Shown one piece after another: positions 15,903 through 25,403 of a stretch of 53,531 nt of DNA. Source of the stretch: Blastocatellia bacterium (lineage in GTDB: Bacteria > Acidobacteriota > Blastocatellia > Pyrinomonadales > Pyrinomonadaceae); the NCBI GenBank assembly GCA_013697915.1, contig JACCVY010000246.1, positions 1 to 53,531 of the forward strand. The letters are read 5' to 3'. The notes under the pieces are model-generated. The model was not told the DNA's origin. It saw only the letters and a program-made list of their open reading frames with translations, and did not search any database. Positions within the stretch are counted from its first letter, which is position 1. Each line of letters opens with the position of its first letter. The position numbers and the translations under genes are program-made.

Positions 15903-18464
15903 ATGAACCGAAAGCTGACAAGTCACGCCTCGACTCGCTCTATTCGCTCGACACATTCGCCTGATTGTAAATTCTTCTACTCGAGCCTGCTGTGCACAGC
16001 GACATTTTGTCTGCTGGTTTTAGTCCCCAGCGCGATGGGCCAACACTTGACGGGCCGCATCAAGGGTACTGTCAAGGTCACTAGTGAAGCCACAGATGTG
16101 CCTCCGGCTTTACTTGTAGGGGCGCGGCTTACGCTTGTCAATCGTGACCTGCCGGACCAACTGTTCAAAGTAGTCACCGACGATGTGGGCAATTTTATTT
16201 TCCCCGATCTGCCGGCGGCGACGTTTGTGCTGACGGTTGAAGCTGATGGATTGGCCACCGTGAAGCGTGAAATCAGTCTGCCGCCGGGTGTAGGGCTGAC
16301 CGTTGAAATCGTGATGAAATCTACGATTTCCGAGACGGTTACCATTCGTGAGGAAGAGGGCCTGCTCAGCACGGCCGAAACAACCACCAGCAATACCGTC
16401 CGCGCCCAAACACTGACGGCTGTGCCGCTGCCGGCAGAGAACTATCAGAGCGCGCCGCTGCTGAATCCCGGTGTGGTGCGCGGACTGGACGGAGTGGACC
16501 ACCAGAAAGGAGCCCGCGCAGGTCAGAGCGCCTACACAGTCAACGGTGTGGACATCACGGATCCCGTTACGGGCAACCTCGCCTTCGACATCCCGCTCGA
16601 AGCGGCGGCAAACGTAAGAACCGAAGAGAACCCGTACTCGGCGGTGTTTGGCCGGCTTACCGGCGGTGCGACCGATCTCGAAACCAAAGGCGGCAGCAAC
16701 AAATTCAAAGTCACGGCCGCGCGCATCTTTCCAACTTTTCGCAACACCTTCACCGGCGCGATCGATTCATTTCGCCCGCGCGTCACCTTTAGCGGGCCGG
16801 TCGCCCGCGATCGTCTTTTCTTCCTGCAGTCCCTTGAGTACCGCTTCACGCGCACTCGCGTGCCGAGCCTTAAAGCTCCGGGGGACGAGTCCACTTCCGA
16901 GAACTTCAGCTCGTTCACGCAGTTCGACCTCCACCTCAACAAGACTAATAGCGCCAAATTTGTTGCGGCATTTTTCCCAGAGAAAGTACGCTTCGCCGGA
17001 CTCAACACTTTCAATCCGCAGCGGACGACACCGAATACGAAGCAGCGAGGGACGCTCTTCTCGATCTCCGAGCAGGCAATCTTCAAGGACACCTCGTTTC
17101 TCTCTTCCACCTTTAGCTACAAGACCTTTGACCTTGATGTCTTCGGGCAGGGGACGCGACCGCTTGAGTTGTTGCCGGAAGGCAACACCGGTAACTACTT
17201 CGCCGACATCCGCAGGCAGTCGCAAAGGTTTCAGTGGCGGGAGGTTTACTACTCGCACGGGCTTGAATTTCATGGTCAGCATTCCTTGAAGCTCGGCGGC
17301 GAAATTGATTACTCGCGCGTGACGGGTGTGTTCCGCGAAAACTCGACCCTGATCAGACGGCAAGACCAAAGCCTTGCCCGGCGCATAGAGTTCGGCGCAG
17401 CGGCGAACGTTACAAGCAGTCTCGGCGAATTCACTGCTTTCGCGCAGGATCGGTGGGTCGTCAATAAGAAGCTTACGGTCGACGCCGGCCTGCGCTTCGA
17501 CCGTGATTGGCTGGCCCGGCAGAACGCCATCTCGCCGCGCCTTTCGTTTTTATATCTGCCGCTCAAGAATCACGCCACGGTCATACGCGGCGGAATTGGT
17601 CTCTTTTACGATCGCACTCCGCTTAGCGTCGGCTACTTCAGTCAGCTTTCCGAGCGCACCGTTACTACGTTTGCCGCAGACGGCATCTCGATAACTGAAG
17701 GCCCGCGTCGTTTCGCCAACATAGTCTCCGCGCGGTTGCGCAACCCACGCAGCGTCAGGGCGAGCCTGCAAATCGATTTCCCAATCGCGAGTAGCGTGAC
17801 GGGACGCATTGGTTATCTGCAACGCTCAAGCACAGACGATTTCATCGTCGACCGCGTGGACGCATCAGGCGGATTAAACGATGGCGCCCTTGTGCTCAGC
17901 AACCTCGGCCGTTCGCGCTACCGCGAGGTGCAACTGCTGGCCATCTATGACAACCCGCGCATCGGTACGCTGAACGCTGCTTACGTGTGGTCCAGCGCTC
18001 GAGGAGATCTCAATTCGATTGATAACTTTCTCGGCGATTTTCCGGCGTTCGTAGTGCGGCCGAACGAGTATGGACCACAGCCCTTTGACGCGGCCCACCG
18101 GTTCCTTGCTTATGGCCAGTTGCGAATGCGCTACGGTATCAACATCTCGCCCGTGCTCGAGATTCGATCGGGCTTCCCGTTCTCCTTTGTTAATGAGCAC
18201 TTGGATTTTGTCGGCGCGCGCAACCAGGCGGGAAGCTTCCCAACTTTTCTGTCGCTTGCCATGCAAGTTACGAAAGGTTTCGCCATACCAAAGTTCGTAC
18301 CGAGGATTGGAGGACGACGAATGCGAATCGGCGCGGCCGTTCTTAATACCACTAACCACTTCAACCCCAGTGAGGTACAAAATAACATTACCAGCCCACG
18401 ACTCGGTCAGTTTTTCAACAGCCTCCGTACGTCCGTGCGCGGCAAGTTCGAGTTCGACTTCTAG
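15903..18464 (+). CDS. TonB-dependent receptor-like outer membrane protein with carboxypeptidase-regulatory-like domain
   Basis: The protein has 853 residues. The start follows GAGG and leads into a signal peptide whose hydrophobic core (TATFCLLVLVPSAMG) begins about 35 residues in, so a shorter start is possible. Residues 50-140 are a carboxypeptidase-regulatory-like beta domain (GRIKGTVKV and GNFIFPDLPAATFVLTVEAD). A plug-like region follows (TLTAVPLPAENYQ, NGVDITDPVTGNLAFDIPLE, ENPYSAVFGRLTGGATDLET). The rest is beta-barrel sequence rich in alternating aromatics, ending in FEFDF with the terminal Phe expected of outer-membrane barrels. This is the Oar/TonB-type architecture expanded in Acidobacteriota. 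The ligand is unknown. It is preceded by the decayed toxin-antitoxin genes and stands alone. Confidence 0.88.
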   Translation: MNRKLTSHASTRSIRSTHSPDCKFFYSSLLCTATFCLLVLVPSAMGQHLTGRIKGTVKVTSEATDVPPALLVGARLTLVNRDLPDQLFKVVTDDVGNFIFPDLPAATFVLTVEADGLATVKREISLPPGVGLTVEIVMKSTISETVTIREEEGLLSTAETTTSNTVRAQTLTAVPLPAENYQSAPLLNPGVVRGLDGVDHQKGARAGQSAYTVNGVDITDPVTGNLAFDIPLEAAANVRTEENPYSAVFGRLTGGATDLETKGGSNKFKVTAARIFPTFRNTFTGAIDSFRPRVTFSGPVARDRLFFLQSLEYRFTRTRVPSLKAPGDESTSENFSSFTQFDLHLNKTNSAKFVAAFFPEKVRFAGLNTFNPQRTTPNTKQRGTLFSISEQAIFKDTSFLSSTFSYKTFDLDVFGQGTRPLELLPEGNTGNYFADIRRQSQRFQWREVYYSHGLEFHGQHSLKLGGEIDYSRVTGVFRENSTLIRRQDQSLARRIEFGAAANVTSSLGEFTAFAQDRWVVNKKLTVDAGLRFDRDWLARQNAISPRLSFLYLPLKNHATVIRGGIGLFYDRTPLSVGYFSQLSERTVTTFAADGISITEGPRRFANIVSARLRNPRSVRASLQIDFPIASSVTGRIGYLQRSSTDDFIVDRVDASGGLNDGALVLSNLGRSRYREVQLLAIYDNPRIGTLNAAYVWSSARGDLNSIDNFLGDFPAFVVRPNEYGPQPFDAAHRFLAYGQLRMRYGINISPVLEIRSGFPFSFVNEHLDFVGARNQAGSFPTFLSLAMQVTKGFAIPKFVPRIGGRRMRIGAAVLNTTNHFNPSEVQNNITSPRLGQFFNSLRTSVRGKFEFDF

Positions 18465-18526
18465 GCGCTGAGACCTGGAGTGTTCACCTGGTCGCTACCG
18501 CTCAGGGTTCTAATGTTGAATGACTT

Positions 18527-19915
18527 TCACTCGGCATCGAGTTGCCCGCGTTCACGATAGAGGTTGAGCTTGTTGTGAAGGGTCTTCAAACTAATTCCCA
18601 GCAGCTCCGCCGCGCGCGTTTTATTGTTCTTGGTTTTCTTTAGCGTGCGTATGATCATCTGCCGTTCGACTTCTTCGATTGGCGTGCCGACCGGAAAGGT
18701 GATTGTGTCTTCGTTTCGGGAACGCTCGCGTTGATCGATTGGATAAGGAGCAAAGTGATGTCGCTCAATCTCTTCACCGGAGCAAATGATTACTGCGCGC
18801 TCGATTACATTTCTTAGCTCGCGAACGTTGCCCGGCCAGGCGTGAAATTGCAAAGCAGAAATCGCGGCAGGATGAAGAAAACGCGCCGGCCGCGAGTGTT
18901 TCTCAGCCAGCTTGGTTACCAGGTATTGTGCCAACAGCGGCAGATCTTCTTTCCGTTCCTTCAGCGCAGGTATTTGGATGCGAAACACGTTGAGGCGGTA
19001 AAGCAAATCTTCGCGCAAGGTTCCTTTGGCGATGGCTTCCTGCGGATCCTGGTTGGTAGCGGCAAGAATTCGCACGTCAATATCGATCTCTTTTTGACTT
19101 CCCAAGCGCCGCACCGATCGTTCTTCAATAACGCGCAACAGTTTGGCCTGCAACATCGCCGGCATTTCGGAGATTTCGTCTAAGAGCAGTGTCCCGCCCT
19201 CGGCCAGTTCGAAACATCCCGGACGTCGCGAGGCCGCGCCGGTGAATGCGCCTTTCTCGTGCCCAAATAATTCAGACTCCATCAAGCTCTCAGGAATCGC
19301 CGAGCAGTTAATTCCTACGAACGGTCTGTCTTTGCGCGGGCTCAGTTGATGGATGGTGCGGGCGACGAGTTCCTTGCCTGTGCCTGATTCACCGGTGATC
19401 AAAACGGAAGCTGACGACGGCGCGATTTGTTCAACTAACGAATAGATTTCGCGCATTGCCGGCGAGCTGCCGACGAGTTCGCCAAAAGCGCCTCGATCCT
19501 GGAGTTCGCGCCGGAGCACTTCGTTTTCACGTCGCGCTTCCGTTAATTCCACCGCGCGTTCCAGCACGACGCGAAGCGCGTCCGCATCCAACGGCTGTTC
19601 CAAACAGTGGTAGGCCAATTCTTCCTTTACAGCCCGCTTCGCGATATCTATTGACCTGGATTCGGTGAGTAGAATCACAGGCACCCCGCTTTGCTGTGCC
19701 TTCAACTCGCGCAGGACACGGAAGCTGTCGTCCGTTGCCAATGAATTGCTGTCGATGATCACAGTTGGGTCGGCTTTGAGGATTGTTTCCAGGCTCAGGG
19801 CGAGGCCGTCTTCGATTAGCACGTCATAGCCCCAGGAGGTGACCAGTTGTTGTAGTGCCTGACCGGTGGTTTCGTTCGGGTCAACTATGAGTATGCGTCG
19901 CGACGAGAGTGACAT
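18527..19915 (-). CDS. sigma-54-dependent response regulator, NtrC family
   Basis: The protein has 462 residues. A receiver domain (1-125) is followed by an AAA+ sigma-54 interaction domain with Walker A GESGTGKE, the sigma-54 contact motif GAFTGA, Walker B GGTLLLDEI and an arginine finger region (REDLLYRLNVFRI). The C-terminal Fis-type helix-turn-helix is TRAAELLGISLKTLHNKL. It should activate RNA polymerase containing sigma-54 at enhancer-bound promoters. The receiver is unusual: the phospho-acceptor Asp in VIIDSN is kept, but the N-terminal acidic pair is reduced (VDPNE) and the conserved Lys is Gln (EQPLD). A histidine kinase of the matching NtrB type lies 27 kb away at 47129-48577; pairing of the two is only a possibility. 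Confidence 0.93.
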   Translation of the reverse strand: MSLSSRRILIVDPNETTGQALQQLVTSWGYDVLIEDGLALSLETILKADPTVIIDSNSLATDDSFRVLRELKAQQSGVPVILLTESRSIDIAKRAVKEELAYHCLEQPLDADALRVVLERAVELTEARRENEVLRRELQDRGAFGELVGSSPAMREIYSLVEQIAPSSASVLITGESGTGKELVARTIHQLSPRKDRPFVGINCSAIPESLMESELFGHEKGAFTGAASRRPGCFELAEGGTLLLDEISEMPAMLQAKLLRVIEERSVRRLGSQKEIDIDVRILAATNQDPQEAIAKGTLREDLLYRLNVFRIQIPALKERKEDLPLLAQYLVTKLAEKHSRPARFLHPAAISALQFHAWPGNVRELRNVIERAVIICSGEEIERHHFAPYPIDQRERSRNEDTITFPVGTPIEEVERQMIIRTLKKTKNNKTRAAELLGISLKTLHNKLNLYRERGQLDAE

Positions 19916-19998
19916 CGGAAGTCAGTTTAGCATGAAGGCGTTGTTCGCAGATTACACAGATTACGCAGAACATTGCAGTAACCGGCGTAATCTGCGGA

Positions 19999-20799
19999 TT
20001 AAGTTTGCTTGAAGTAGTCAGCGATGGCGCGAGCAAGGAAAGGAATTGTTGACTGTTCCGGTTGAATCTCGACCTTGAGTCCAAACTGGGCGGCCGCCTG
20101 CGACGTGATGTCTCCCAGACAAGCGATCGTGATTCCGGAAAGGACCGTGCTGAGATCCTGAGTATCAAAAAGCTGAGCAAGGTTTCTGACTGTCGAGGCG
20201 CTCGTGAAGGCGATGCAATCAGCGCCGCCCGAAAGCAGCGCCGCCACCCGCCCGCGATCAAGTTTATCCGGCAGGGCAGTGCGATACACCGGAACAATGT
20301 CGACGCGCGCGCCTGCTTCCTCGAGTGCTTTTGGCAGAAAGTCGCGGGCAACGGACGCGCGTGGCAGCAATATGTTTAGACTCTTGAAGGCGTCAATTCC
20401 GCCTATGAATCGCTCCAGGGCGGAAAAAACGCCTTCCGCTTTGAAGTCATCGGGAATGACGTCGACATGAACCTTCAGATCGCCCAGCCGCTCTGCCGTC
20501 GCTTCGCCGATAACGCAAACTTTCAACTCATCAAGACTAGCGGCGTCATGGCCCAGCGCCGTTAGCCGCTTGAAAAAATAATTCACCGCGTTGACGCTGG
20601 TCAGTACCAACCAGTCATAGCCGTAAAGATGATTGATTGCTTCGTCCAAACGCTGATAGTCGTCAAGCTCCTGTATCTCAATTGTCGGACAGGCGATTAC
20701 CTGAGCGCCATATCGCTCGAGTTCATGCGCAAACTCGTCAGCCTGAGCCAGAGCACGAGTAATGACGATTGTGCGTCCGGTGAGCGGTAGACTATTCAC
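19999..20799 (-). CDS. hemD: uroporphyrinogen-III synthase
   Basis: HemD closes the linear hydroxymethylbilane with inversion of ring D to give uroporphyrinogen III. The chosen GTG at 20799 gives 266 residues, normal for the family, and begins just before LPLTGRTIVITRALAQ. An ATG at 20826 would add nine residues; neither has a clear Shine-Dalgarno. Recognisable parts are DEFAHELERYGAQVIACPTI, DWLVLTSVNAVNYFF, a VCVIGEATAERL-like loop and DCIAFTSASTVRNL. The gene overlaps the hemC stop by eight bases and is the last gene of the hemXACD run. About 80 bases separate it from the NtrC-like gene. Confidence 0.92.
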   Translation of the reverse strand: MNSLPLTGRTIVITRALAQADEFAHELERYGAQVIACPTIEIQELDDYQRLDEAINHLYGYDWLVLTSVNAVNYFFKRLTALGHDAASLDELKVCVIGEATAERLGDLKVHVDVIPDDFKAEGVFSALERFIGGIDAFKSLNILLPRASVARDFLPKALEEAGARVDIVPVYRTALPDKLDRGRVAALLSGGADCIAFTSASTVRNLAQLFDTQDLSTVLSGITIACLGDITSQAAAQFGLKVEIQPEQSTIPFLARAIADYFKQT

Positions 20800-21727
20800 T
20801 GGAATCAAGTAACTCGCGGGCTCCATTGGCCAACAATCTTTCAGCAAGTTCGCTACCGAGCTGTTCCGCTTTATCGATGGAACCTGAGATACGATCTTTA
20901 AGAATTTGCTTTCCGTGGACGTCGGCGACCAGTCCATCAAGCTTAATGGTTTTGTCGCGGACAGACGCGTAAGCAGCGATGGGCAATTGGCAACCGCCAC
21001 CGAGGCTGCGCAGGAAAGCGCGTTCGGCAGTACAAGCCAGCCGCGTAAACTTGTGGTCCAACTTGCCGAGCGCATTAGTAATTTGCTGATCCTCAGCCCT
21101 TGTTTCTATAGCAAGTGCGCCCTGTCCAGGGGATGGCAGCATCTGCTCACTTGGAATCGCAGCGCTTATGCGATTCTCAAGCCCGAGCCTGCGCAGCCCA
21201 GCACAAGCCAGCACCAGGACATCGTACTGACCTTCGTCAAGTTTCCTTAGGCGCGTGTCCACATTCCCGCGGACGTCTGCAAAAACCAGATCGTTGCGCA
21301 AATGCTTCAGTTGGGCCAGGCGACGCGGGCTGGAGGTTCCGACAATCGCCTTCTTTGGCAAACTGGCGATTGATGCATTGCCGGTATTTTGCGCCTTTCG
21401 CCCCAACACCAGGGCATCGCGCGGATCTTCGCGTTTGCAAATTGCAGAGATCGTGACCCCTTCCGGAAGAATTGTTGGCAGGTCTTTGAGCGAATGGACC
21501 GCGAGATCGATCCGTCCATCAAACAGCGCGTCTTCGAGTTCCTTTGTGAACACGCCCTTGCCACCAATCACTGACAGCGGATCAGTTTTAACGTCACCCG
21601 AGGTCGTAATGATTTCTATCCGGGTTTCGAGTGAAGGATCGATTCGTTTGAGCTCACCTTGAACGAAACGCGCCTGCGTGAGCGCCAGCTTTGAACCGCG
21701 CGAACCAATGACGAGGATCTGTTTCAT
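20792..21727 (-). CDS. hemC: hydroxymethylbilane synthase (porphobilinogen deaminase)
   Basis: This 311-residue enzyme polymerises four porphobilinogens. The start at 21727 is chosen because MKQILVIGSRGSKLALTQA is the family N-terminus; the longer frame extends into the hemA gene. Visible motifs are SLKDLPTILP, GTSSPRRLAQL, VRGNVDTRLRKLD, PSPGQGALAIE and LGGGCQLPIAAYA, where Cys (about residue 246) carries the dipyrromethane cofactor. It lies 13 bases after hemA and overlaps hemD. Confidence 0.96.
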   Translation of the reverse strand: MKQILVIGSRGSKLALTQARFVQGELKRIDPSLETRIEIITTSGDVKTDPLSVIGGKGVFTKELEDALFDGRIDLAVHSLKDLPTILPEGVTISAICKREDPRDALVLGRKAQNTGNASIASLPKKAIVGTSSPRRLAQLKHLRNDLVFADVRGNVDTRLRKLDEGQYDVLVLACAGLRRLGLENRISAAIPSEQMLPSPGQGALAIETRAEDQQITNALGKLDHKFTRLACTAERAFLRSLGGGCQLPIAAYASVRDKTIKLDGLVADVHGKQILKDRISGSIDKAEQLGSELAERLLANGARELLDSSE

Positions 21728-21740
21728 TTGGTGAAGGGAA

Positions 21741-23009
21741 TTAGTCTTCGAGGCCGAAGATGTCGCGCCATGCCTCAATGATTTCAGCGTCGCTGGCATC
21801 AGACGAATGGCGCATCTGACTCAACATGGGATGGGAAAGTTTGTTCACTGTGGACATCAACAAACTCTCGATGCTGGATTCCTGTTCCGGAGTCAATGGT
21901 CCGAGGCGGTTTCGTTGCCGCTTCAGCTCATGACGCGCAATATCCTGAAACATTTGTTTCAAGGCACCGATGGCGGGGCCGCTCTCAAGCGCGCGTAAGG
22001 CCTGTTGGAACTGCATTATCTCGGATTCGACAATCAACTCTGCACGCTCCGCTTCGCGTTCCCGTTCGCGAATGTTTGACGTAACCACCGATTCGAGATC
22101 GTCAATATCGAAAACAAAGACGTTAGGGATTTTGCCGACGGCGGGATCGATGTTTCGCGGTACGCTGATGTCGATAAAGAAAACGGGCCGGTTGCGTCTT
22201 GTTGCCAGGGCATCTCGAACCATTTGCTCGGTGACAACGTAGCCCTCGGCGGCAGTCGAACAAATAACGATGTCGGCTTGCGCCAGGTGGTCAGCGAGCC
22301 GGCTAAAGGCTACCGGCGTGCCACCAAGCTCACTCGCCAGGGCGCGAGCGGGCCCTTTCGATCTGTTCGCCAGCAGAACATTGGAAACTCCGGCACTGAC
22401 CAAATGGCGCGCCGCAAGTTCGGCCATCTCGCCGGCGCCAATCAACAGTGCGGTCCGTCCCTCGAAGGAATCAAAAATCTTCTTACCGAGTTCCACCGCC
22501 ATGTAACTGATGGACACGGCATTCGCGCCGATTCCCGTTTCCGTGCGAACGCGCTTGGCTACGCGAAAGGCGTGATGGACCAGCCGGTTTAAGATCCTGC
22601 CGGTGGCGCCTGCTTCAAGCGCAATTGAATACGCGCGCCGCACCTGGCCCAGGACTTGTGGCTCGCCAACCACCATTGAGTCGAGCGATGACGCCACGCG
22701 GAAGAGGTGGCGCACGGCTTGATCATCGGTGTGGTGGTACAGTTCCTTTTCAAACTGCGATCGCGGCAACGCGTTCGCTCGCGTCAAAAACTCAACCATG
22801 CGTTCAGTAGCTTCATGCAGTCTATCGGTAGCTGTTTCAGTCAACACTTCCACGCGGTTACAAGTGGAAACGATCAGCCCCTCCCTCACAATGTCGCCGT
22901 CAACCAGCGAGCGCAATCCCGTCGCGCAGGCATCATCCGACAGCGCCAATAGCTCGCGAACCGCGAGCGGCGTTGCCTTGTGATTAACTCCTACTAAGAC
23001 TATCGACAT
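21741..23009 (-). CDS. hemA: glutamyl-tRNA reductase
   Basis: This 422-residue enzyme catalyses the first step of the C5 tetrapyrrole route, from glutamyl-tRNA to glutamate-1-semialdehyde. The start at 23009 gives MSIVLVGVNHKATPLAVRE. The catalytic Cys50 lies in VSTCNRVEV, the NADPH site in LLIGAGEMAELAARHL and the dimerisation helices at the C-terminus. A longer open frame upstream (reading SPLPQPSPKGRG) is encoded by repeat family F and is rejected as coding. This gene places haem synthesis on the C5 pathway in this organism. Confidence 0.96.
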   Translation of the reverse strand: MSIVLVGVNHKATPLAVRELLALSDDACATGLRSLVDGDIVREGLIVSTCNRVEVLTETATDRLHEATERMVEFLTRANALPRSQFEKELYHHTDDQAVRHLFRVASSLDSMVVGEPQVLGQVRRAYSIALEAGATGRILNRLVHHAFRVAKRVRTETGIGANAVSISYMAVELGKKIFDSFEGRTALLIGAGEMAELAARHLVSAGVSNVLLANRSKGPARALASELGGTPVAFSRLADHLAQADIVICSTAAEGYVVTEQMVRDALATRRNRPVFFIDISVPRNIDPAVGKIPNVFVFDIDDLESVVTSNIREREREAERAELIVESEIMQFQQALRALESGPAIGALKQMFQDIARHELKRQRNRLGPLTPEQESSIESLLMSTVNKLSHPMLSQMRHSSDASDAEIIEAWRDIFGLED

Positions 23010-23020
23010 TGAATTCTTTC

Positions 23021-23110
23021 TCCCTCTTCCTTTGGGAGAGGGTTGGGGGAGAGGGCTTGTGCGCGTTAAGCTTCGCACCCTCCCCTAACCCCTCCCAAAG
23101 GGAGAGGAAG
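23021..23110. repeat. palindromic repeat family F
   Basis: An inverted repeat built from CCTTTGGGAGAGGGTTGGGG and its complement CCCCTAACCCCTCCCAAAGG, with a loop of about 25 bases. The TTTGGGAGAGGGTTGGGG motif is a dispersed repeat found in many unrelated bacteria. It lies directly upstream of hemA and creates a false N-terminal extension of that gene. Confidence 0.85.
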
Positions 23111-23155
23111 AAACCAACAACTCAGACGTTCCTTTAGTTTGCGTCTTTAAAGAGA

Positions 23156-23180
23156 CAAGCTAAAGCTTGGACTCTGAACT
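23156..23180. repeat. palindromic repeat family E, half copy
   Basis: CAAGCTAAAGCTTGGACTCT and the following GAACT match one arm of the family E elements at 13784-13841 and 31435-31500. The partner arm is missing, so this is a degenerate or solo arm between hemA and hemX. Confidence 0.65.
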
Positions 23181-23192
23181 ACGCTCGCGACG

Positions 23193-24011
23193 TTAGCCAA
23201 ACACGTGGTAGCCACCCATCATTCTGGCGCCAAAGAAAGTGCAAAGGACCAGCGCGAAACCAGCAACTCCTATCCATGCCGCTCTTCGTCCCCGCCAGCT
23301 GGCCGACGAGCGATAAGCGATCAGCGAAACGTAAAGTAACCAGGTTAGCGCAGCAAAGATCTCTTTCGGATCATTGTGCCACAGCCTGCCGTCGCGCGAC
23401 GATGCCCAAAGCATCCCCGTCGCGATGCCGACTGTCAAAAGAGTCAGGCCGATTGCCGTCGAGCTGGTGGCGATTTCATTAACGGTAGTCAGCGAAGGCA
23501 GACGATGAAAAATTGCGCCGAAGGTTTTTAGTTTCAGCTCCCTTTCCTGCAAAAGGTACATGATGCTGGCTATGAAGACGACAAAGAACGCCGCATACGC
23601 GAAGAATAACAGCGTGGTATGCACCGGAAAGAGCCAGGCGTCTCGAACCGACACAGCATTCGTCGCGCTTTCGGTTGCCGAACGCGTGACGGTTGCAATA
23701 AAAACCAACAATGAAACCAGCGGCAGTATGAAGGTTCCCAACGGTCGCGCGCGATAGCGATAAAGAAGCAGCGAGTAACTCGCAACCAGCGTCCACGCAA
23801 GAAAGGAGAGCGTCTCCCGAAGATAAAAAAGCGGGTAATGGCCGGCAATTATCCAGTCCGCCGCCAATGCGGCTGTGTGCAATAAGAAGCCGGCAGCCAG
23901 AGCCACTTCGGAAACGCGTTGCAGCGCGCGGCGCTTATTAATAAACGCGAGCACCGCATGAATCGCGGCAACCACATAAGCAGCCAGCACGGCCAGTAAA
24001 AGAGATCTCAT
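23193..24011 (-). CDS. hemX: CcsA/HemX-type cytochrome c assembly membrane protein
   Basis: This 272-residue protein has eight predicted membrane helices. The start at 24011 is chosen because the first helix begins at once (MRSLLLAVLAAYVVAAIHAV). The cytochrome-assembly signature is present: a His-bearing helix (LFPVHTTLLFFAYAAFFVVF), a Trp-rich periplasmic segment ending LWHNDPKEIFAALTWLLY, and a late His (GGYHVFG). HemX proteins sit beside hemA in hemAXCDB operons and affect HemA level or haem handling; close relatives (CcsA/CcmC) transport haem for cytochrome c maturation. Its place at the head of hemACD favours the HemX role. Confidence 0.88.
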   Translation of the reverse strand: MRSLLLAVLAAYVVAAIHAVLAFINKRRALQRVSEVALAAGFLLHTAALAADWIIAGHYPLFYLRETLSFLAWTLVASYSLLLYRYRARPLGTFILPLVSLLVFIATVTRSATESATNAVSVRDAWLFPVHTTLLFFAYAAFFVVFIASIMYLLQERELKLKTFGAIFHRLPSLTTVNEIATSSTAIGLTLLTVGIATGMLWASSRDGRLWHNDPKEIFAALTWLLYVSLIAYRSSASWRGRRAAWIGVAGFALVLCTFFGARMMGGYHVFG

Positions 24012-24033
24012 TGCTAATAGGCGAGCAGGCGCA

Positions 24034-24062
24034 ATTCTAATTGAGGAATGAGGCAGCAGCAA
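24034..24062 (-). promoter_or_regulatory. putative sigma-70 promoter of the hemXACD run
   Basis: On the minus strand TTGCTG (24057-24062), a 17-bp spacer and TAGAAT (24034-24039) give near-consensus -35 and -10 boxes. The expected start is near 24027, about 15 bases before the hemX ATG at 24011. Confidence 0.55.
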
Positions 24063-24304
24063 GCAGCATGAGGATGGGAACTGTTACTCTGGGAGTGCAC
24101 TTCGTAAAGAGGGGGCTCGCAGCTATAAACATCTCGCTCCTCTGGAGCGAAAACGAATCAGGTGTCGCACTTGTCAGGTGAATCCACTTTTGTTAAGCCA
24201 CGTCTTCTTGTTTGCTCTTATTCACTCGTGCTAGTTTTGCTCGCCTTCAAGAGTAGGACAAACTTTCCAGTCTGTCCCAAAAGATGACTGGCAAGAATGC
24301 GACT

Positions 24305-24889
24305 ATGCCTGATCGAAACGAAGCCTGGGAATTGTTGTGTGAATACACCAAAGGCGACGGCCTCCGCAGGCATGCGCTGGCGGTGGAAACGGCGATGCGC
24401 GCCTGCGTGAAGCGCTATGGAACGGCGGAGGATGACGAAGATGAGTGGGGACTGGTAGGACTGCTTCACGATTTCGATTACGAAATGTTTCCCACTGCCG
24501 ACCAGCATCCGTTCACTGGCGCAAACATACTTTGCGGGCGCGGTTATTCCGAGCGTTTCATTCGCGCCATCATGGGCCATGCGACGTACACCAACGTGCC
24601 GCGCGATACGGCGATGGCGCGCGCTCTATTTGCCACCGACGAACTGTGTGGCTTCCTGGTGGCTTGCGCCCTGGTGAGGCCGACTAAGAGCCTTGACGAT
24701 CTTGAAGTATCTTCGGTGAAGAAGAAGTTAAAGGACAAAGCCTTTGCGCGCTCGGTAAACAGGGACGACATTCGGCAGGGAGTCGAAGAATTGGGTGCCG
24801 ATATCGACGAGCACATTCGCTTTGTGATAGACGCGTTGCGGCCAGTGCAGGAACAGATTGGACTGAAGCGTTTGGACCAACAGACTTGA
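24305..24889 (+). CDS. HD-domain hydrolase-like protein
   Basis: The protein has 194 residues from the ATG at 24305 (an in-frame ATG at 24284 would add seven). It has the HD metal-binding pattern: LRRHALAVE, then LLHDFDYE with the HD pair, HPFTGANIL and a late Asp in FATDELCG. Such short HD proteins are metal-dependent phosphohydrolases acting on nucleotides or related substrates. The length and the motif DELCGFLVACALVRP match a widespread family annotated only as HD-domain protein. It is divergent from hemX. Confidence 0.82.
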   Translation: MPDRNEAWELLCEYTKGDGLRRHALAVETAMRACVKRYGTAEDDEDEWGLVGLLHDFDYEMFPTADQHPFTGANILCGRGYSERFIRAIMGHATYTNVPRDTAMARALFATDELCGFLVACALVRPTKSLDDLEVSSVKKKLKDKAFARSVNRDDIRQGVEELGADIDEHIRFVIDALRPVQEQIGLKRLDQQT

Positions 24890-24911
24890 ATGCGTGACCA
24901 ACTATCGTTGG

Positions 24912-25241
24912 CTAGGTTGCATGCAGAACAGGCTGCGGTTGGTTTGGACGCGAACGCGAAGTCACGATCGAGGCAAGCACAAAGGCAGCCAATATCAAGA
25001 GCAGAGAAATGATAGTGGTGAGTGCTGCCTGAAGTTTTCGCCGGCGTGCGGTATGGCGGTAAACGAAGATCGCTGCTATCAACGTAGCGACGAAGGGCAA
25101 AAGAAACGTTGAGAAGACGACAGCGCCAGGTTTCATCAACGGCGATAGAGACGAAAAGACAAAGAGTATGATTGCTATGGCGCCGCCCGCTCCTACAACA
25201 GCGGCTATCAGCGAGGAGACAAATACCAGCTTAAGTCGCAT
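24912..25241 (-). CDS. small membrane protein of unknown function
   Basis: The protein has 109 residues and three hydrophobic helices (LVFVSSLIAAVVGAGGAIAI, VVFSTFLLPFVATLIAAIFV and AALTTIISLLLILAAFVLA), with a basic loop RHTARRRK between the second and third. GAAGGAAAA lies upstream of the ATG. It is convergent with the HD gene. No family was recognised. Confidence 0.6.
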   Translation of the reverse strand: MRLKLVFVSSLIAAVVGAGGAIAIILFVFSSLSPLMKPGAVVFSTFLLPFVATLIAAIFVYRHTARRRKLQAALTTIISLLLILAAFVLASIVTSRSRPNQPQPVLHAT

Positions 25242-25403
25242 GCGTTTTTATTTTCCTTCAAGAGCGGTGGTTGCCGTGAATTCGCCTGGATGGTAGCAGT
25301 ATGCCGAAATGCGGGCCAAGGATACCACAGCATTTCAACCGGAGCGTCTGCTGCGTAAACTGTTAGTTTCCGGCGCAACGTTCTGGCGCGCTACACTGCA
25401 AAC

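Noticed and set aside
23010-23078. N-terminal extension of hemA reading SPLPQPSPKGRG
   Set aside because: It is translated from repeat family F; MSIVLVGVNHK at 23009 is the family N-terminus.
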